From: Streptomyces tailanensis
GTDB taxonomy: Bacteria; Actinomycetota; Actinomycetes; Streptomycetales; Streptomycetaceae
DNA length: 64,000 bases
Direction of reading: 5' to 3'
Assembly (NCBI RefSeq): GCF_008386495.1
Contig: NZ_VTHJ01000021.1
Span: 1-64,000 of the forward strand
A program made the position numbers and the translations under genes. The notes below the pieces were generated by a model. The model had not been told where the DNA came from, made no database searches, and was given only the letters and a program-made list of their open reading frames with translations. Of the stretch, positions 60,850 through 64,000 are shown piece by piece. Position 1 is the first letter of the stretch, and each line of letters starts with the position of its first letter.

Positions 60850-61587
60850 CTACACGTCGGTCAGGCGGAGCCCCGCGTGGGCCTTGTAGCGGCGGTTCAC
60901 GGAGATCAGGTTGGCGACCAGGGACTCGACCTGGTGGGCGTTGCGGAGCCGGCCGGAGAAGATGCCGCGCATGCCGGGGATGCGGTTGGCCAGCGCCTGC
61001 ACGATCTCGACGTCGGCGCGCTCCTCGCCGAGGACCATCACGTCCGTGTCGATCTCCTCGATCTCCGGGTCCTGCAACAGCACCGCCGACAGGTGGTGAA
61101 AGGCGGCGGTGACCCGGGAGTCCGGCAGCAGGGCGGCGGCCTGCTCGGCGGCGCTGCCCTCCTCCGGCTTCAGCGCGTAGGCGCCCTTCTTGTCGAAGCC
61201 GAGCGGGTTGACGCAGTCGACGACGAGCTTGCCGGCCAGTTCCTCGCGCAGGGATTCGAGGGTCTTGCCGTGGCCGTCCCACGGCACCGCGACGATCACG
61301 ATGTCGCTGCGGCGCGCGGTCTCGGCGTTGTCGGCGCCCTCGACCCCGTGCCCGAGTTCCTCGGCGGCGGCCTGCGCGCGGTCGGCGGCCCGCGAGCCGA
61401 TGATCACCTTCTGCCCGGCCTTGGCGAGACGGAAGGCGAGCCCCTTGCCCTGCGGCCCGGTGCCGCCGAGCACGCCGACGACCAGCCCGGAGACGTCGGG
61501 CAGGTCGAAGGGGTCCTTGGCCGGAGTCTTGGCGGGGACGGCCGTCTGTGCACCGTCGGTCGTCTGTGGACTGTCAGTAGAGGTCAT
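60850..61587 (-). CDS. npdG: NADPH-dependent F420 reductase
   Basis: 245 residues. An N-terminal extension of ~35 residues leads to the Rossmann motif VGVLGGTGPQGKGLAFRLAK. NADP-binding IIGSRAADRAQAAAEE, IVIVAVPWDGHGKTLESL, LVVDCVNPLGFDKKGAYALK and FHHLSAVLLQDPEIEEID follow the NpdG/FNO family. It interconverts NADPH and F420H2, supplying reduced F420 to deazaflavin enzymes such as the split-barrel proteins. Confidence 0.93.
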   Translation of the reverse strand: MTSTDSPQTTDGAQTAVPAKTPAKDPFDLPDVSGLVVGVLGGTGPQGKGLAFRLAKAGQKVIIGSRAADRAQAAAEELGHGVEGADNAETARRSDIVIVAVPWDGHGKTLESLREELAGKLVVDCVNPLGFDKKGAYALKPEEGSAAEQAAALLPDSRVTAAFHHLSAVLLQDPEIEEIDTDVMVLGEERADVEIVQALANRIPGMRGIFSGRLRNAHQVESLVANLISVNRRYKAHAGLRLTDV

Positions 61588-61630
61588 GGGCTGACTTTAC
61601 GTGCGCGGACGGAGGCCGGGAGCGGCCGGA

Positions 61631-62746
61631 TCAGGTGAGGGAGGTCACGGGAATCCGGCGGAAGGTGATCGTCTCGTACGCGCTGAAGTCGCCCGTCTCG
61701 TAGAGCAGTCCGACGGTGTCCTCGTCGACGCGTACGAGATCGGAGTACGCGGCGGGCAGGCCGTCGACGGTGTGGGCGGGGCGCCAGGTGACGCCGTGGT
61801 CCGTGCTGGCGCGGACGGTCATCAGGGCGCGGAAGCCGGGGTCGGCGGGGCCGGAGTGGAGGAGCAGGTCGGGGTCGCGGAGCTGGAGGACGCTGCCCTC
61901 GACGACCGGGCCGGTGATGCCCGCCTGCGGCCGGAACGGTTTGGCCAGGCTCTCACCGCCGTCCCGCGAGTACGCGTCGGCGCGGGTGCCGGGGGCCGGG
62001 GAGTCGTTACGGGTGTTGAAGTAGACGCGTCCGTCGGGGAGTTCGGTGGCGGTGGTCTCGTTGACGTTGATGTAGCCGTCGGTGTTGTCGTCGACGTAGC
62101 CGATGCGCCAGGTGGCGCCCCGGTCGTCGCTGAGCAGGCAGTGACCGCCGTTGTACTTGCCCTCCGTGCCGTTGTCCTTCCCGGCTGGTGGGAGGGAGTG
62201 GTTGGCGGGGACGACGACGCGGCCGGTGGAGAGCTGGAGGGCGTGGCCCGGGGTGGTGGCGTACCACCGCCACTCGGCCTTCTTCGTCTGCTCGCTGATC
62301 TCCTTGGGACTCGACCAGGTCGCGCCCTCGTCGTCGCTGTGCTGCACCCAGACCCGTCGGCCGTCGGCCGCGCTCACCACGCCTCGGCGGATGGCGTCCT
62401 CGGTGGCCAGGGCCGCATTGCGGACGTGTACGAGGAGGATCCGGCCGGTGTCGAGGACGACCGGAGCCGGGTTGCCGGCGAGGGCGTCGCCGTTCTTGGC
62501 CGCGACCTGGAGCGGGCCCCAGGTCCGGCCGCCGTCCGTCGACCGCTTCACCACGATGTCGATGTTCCCGAAGTCCTCCCGGCCGCCGACCCGGCCCTCG
62601 CAGAAGGCGAGCAGGGTGCCGGAGGGGGCGGCGACGACGGCCGGGATACGGAAGCTGGCGTAGCCGTCGGTGCCTGCGCGGAAGGGGATGCTGGTGTCGG
62701 GGGCGGGCGTTTGCGTGGGGGTGGCGGGCTCGTGGGTGGGGGGCAC
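61631..62746 (-). CDS. exo-alpha-sialidase (BNR-repeat, GH33-like), no signal peptide
   Basis: 371 residues from a GTG with GAAGGAG six bases upstream. The FRIP motif reads YASFRIPAVVAAPSGTLLAF, with the catalytic Arg. Four Asp boxes are visible: STDGGRTW, SDDEGATW, SDDRGATW and STDHGVTW. VNETTATELPDGRVYFNTRN and YSDLVRVDEDTVGLLYETGD carry the further catalytic positions (Glu/Arg, Tyr). No signal peptide or membrane span is seen. Sialidase or a related glycosidase, acting inside the cell or exported otherwise. Confidence 0.88.
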   Translation of the reverse strand: MPPTHEPATPTQTPAPDTSIPFRAGTDGYASFRIPAVVAAPSGTLLAFCEGRVGGREDFGNIDIVVKRSTDGGRTWGPLQVAAKNGDALAGNPAPVVLDTGRILLVHVRNAALATEDAIRRGVVSAADGRRVWVQHSDDEGATWSSPKEISEQTKKAEWRWYATTPGHALQLSTGRVVVPANHSLPPAGKDNGTEGKYNGGHCLLSDDRGATWRIGYVDDNTDGYINVNETTATELPDGRVYFNTRNDSPAPGTRADAYSRDGGESLAKPFRPQAGITGPVVEGSVLQLRDPDLLLHSGPADPGFRALMTVRASTDHGVTWRPAHTVDGLPAAYSDLVRVDEDTVGLLYETGDFSAYETITFRRIPVTSLT

Positions 62747-62860
62747 GAGGGGCTCCTTCGGTGGTTGCGGGTCGTCCCGGTGGGCCGTGCGTGCCCCGCT
62801 CGGGCGAATTCGCGGTGAACTCCGGGTCACGAGTGGCCGGTTGCGGCAGGATGCGGGCGC

Positions 62861-63463
62861 ATGGACACCGTACGAGTCGCGTTGTTGCGGGAGATGCTCG
62901 CCGGGACCGAGTGGCTGGGGGCCACCCGGCGGTTCGCGGGGGCGCTGCGGGGGTCCGTGGTGTCGTACGGCGGTGGGCTGCTGCTCGTGGGCACCGCCGA
63001 GTACGAGCCGTGGCATTTCGCGGCGCACCTGGTGGACGAGGCCGCGTGGTCCGGCACGCCGGAACTCTCCCCCACGCTCGTACGCCATGCCTCGCGCCCC
63101 TCGGACCCTTCGCATCTGGCGGTCGGGCTGGGCCGGGTCTCGGCGGCCCGACGCGGCGAGACCCTGCTGGTCGTGGCCCCGGCCGCGCCGGGTGCCGTCC
63201 TGTTGGAACGGGTGCACGACGCGCGCCGCGCCGGGGCGAGGGTGCTCGCACTGGACACCGGGGACCGGGACCTGGCCGTCCTCGCCCACGAGTCCCTGAC
63301 GGCGCCGCCCGAACCGGACGTCGACCTCGACACGGTCCAGCATCTGGTGAGCGCGGCGGCGGGGGAGCCGGGGCTGCCGCGGCGGAGGGGCCGCCGGCGG
63401 CTACGGGACCGTCTCTCCCGGCTGGCCGAGCAGCTGACGGCGCCGCCGCCGGCGGGCTGGTGA
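62861..63463 (+). CDS. conserved hypothetical protein
   Basis: 200 residues. MDTVRVALLREMLAGTEWLG, SVVSYGGGLLLVGTAEYEPW and LVHLVDEA-like segments suggest an alpha/beta fold; GETLLVVAPAAPGAVLLERV continues the pattern. The C-terminus is Arg-rich (RRRGRRRLRDRLSRLAEQL). Not recognised beyond its occurrence in Streptomyces. Divergent from the sialidase and followed by an MFS gene on the same strand 61 bases on. Confidence 0.72.
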   Translation: MDTVRVALLREMLAGTEWLGATRRFAGALRGSVVSYGGGLLLVGTAEYEPWHFAAHLVDEAAWSGTPELSPTLVRHASRPSDPSHLAVGLGRVSAARRGETLLVVAPAAPGAVLLERVHDARRAGARVLALDTGDRDLAVLAHESLTAPPEPDVDLDTVQHLVSAAAGEPGLPRRRGRRRLRDRLSRLAEQLTAPPPAGW

Positions 63464-63523
63464 GCACCCGGGGCGGGGAAAACCGGTTGCTCCGGGGGTG
63501 GCCACGGCTGAGCATGGCCCGTC

Positions 63524-64000
63524 GTGACCGCTTCCGACGATGCCGCTCCGTCCTGCCCACCGGACTCTGCCGCGCCCTCCCCGTCCCCCTCGGCTTCCCG
63601 GCTGTCGGCGCTGTTGCCCGACCTTGGGCCGTGGCGGGTGTCCGTGGACTTCCGGCGGCTGTGGGTGGCGGGGCTGATCACGAACTTCGGGAGTTTTCTG
63701 ACCTTTGTCGCGCTGCCGGTGCAGATGAAGGAGTTGACGGGGTCGGTGGTGGCGGTCGGGGCCATCGGGGCCGTCGAACTCGTGCCGCTGGTCGTGTTCG
63801 GGCTGTACGGCGGGGCGCTCGCGGATGCCCTGGACAAGCGGGCGCTGATCCTGCGGAGCGAGGTCGGGCTGGGGGTGTTGTGCGCGGGGCTGCTCGTGAA
63901 CGCGTTGCTGCCGGAGCCGATGGTCTGGCCGTTGTACGTGGTCGCCGCGTTGTCTTCCGCGCTCGTCGCGGTGCAGCGGCCCGCTCTGGACTCCATCGTT
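63524..64000 (+). CDS. MFS transporter, EntS-like (runs off the window)
   Basis: From a GTG the frame is open to the last base. After a ~45-residue Ser/Pro/Ala-rich tail comes RVSVDFRRLWVAGLITNFGS, then FVALPVQMKELTGSVVAVG, VELVPLVVFGLYGGALADAL and DKRALILRSEVGLGV. The loop ADALDKRALI is the MFS motif A region, and the pattern is that of EntS/enterobactin-exporter-like proteins. Two to three helices plus part of the next are visible. Confidence 0.82.
   Translation, partial: MTASDDAAPSCPPDSAAPSPSPSASRLSALLPDLGPWRVSVDFRRLWVAGLITNFGSFLTFVALPVQMKELTGSVVAVGAIGAVELVPLVVFGLYGGALADALDKRALILRSEVGLGVLCAGLLVNALLPEPMVWPLYVVAALSSALVAVQRPALDSIV

Overview
The window is high-GC actinobacterial DNA, almost certainly from a Streptomyces chromosome. 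The support is extreme third-position G/C, a malEFG-aglA-malR cluster, a glnE/glnA2 nitrogen block, AfsR/SARP-type regulation, F420 metabolism (npdG) and Streptomyces IS families. From memory the gene order resembles the S. coelicolor core around SCO2226-SCO2262 (amylolytic genes, malR, glnE, glnA2, panB, npdG). That synteny is recalled, not computed.

Layout. (1) 0-12.4 kb: end of a TnpB-related IS gene, a winged-helix regulator, a secreted DUF1996 protein, a lipoprotein, a secreted GH89 alpha-N-acetylglucosaminidase, a sigma-like/membrane fusion protein, a TetR regulator, a CHMI-type tautomerase and a receiver-PP2C phosphatase. (2) 12.5-17.1 kb: a wrecked amylopullulanase gene, then an intact secreted alpha-amylase. 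(3) 17.2-22.2 kb: an accessory scrapyard holding fragments of a graspetide-type ATP-grasp ligase and its methyltransferase, an ISAs1 transposase, an S41 peptidase, a LuxR-type regulator, a transposase/reverse-transcriptase/Rossmann chimera, a possible aerolysin-like secreted protein, and a lower-GC, TTA-codon-bearing set of small membrane genes. (4) 22.3-29.1 kb: aglA, malG, malF, malE and divergent malR for maltodextrin uptake and hydrolysis. (5) 29.2-38.6 kb: PAP2 membrane protein, MBL hydrolase and CGNR regulator around an operator array, glnE, HAD phosphatase, DUF305, DUF3105, glnA2. (6) 38.6-45.4 kb: a second scrapyard with a TPR gene, a decayed ISAzo13 element, fragments of two other transposases, a solute-binding protein, a HAD relic and a P-loop kinase. 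(7) 45.5-64 kb: small enzymes, two paralogous cysteine-containing secreted proteins, an EEP hydrolase, a TetR gene with a truncated efflux pump, panB, a drrAB-type exporter, a large SARP-NB-ARC-TPR regulator, an M50-like protease, npdG, a sialidase, and the start of an MFS transporter.

How the genes work together. Secreted amylase releases maltodextrins, MalEFG imports them, AglA hydrolyses them, and MalR probably represses both mal and amylase through CTTGCA-type palindromes upstream of malE, malR and the amylase. The amylopullulanase that would debranch starch has lost both catalytic barrels. GlnE and GlnA2 form a nitrogen-metabolism block.

The most unusual signals are: a dispersed palindromic element that occurs nested in itself and inside two reading frames; the gutted amylopullulanase; a five-copy alternating operator array between the MBL and CGNR genes; the three-part chimeric ORF; and the relic graspetide genes.
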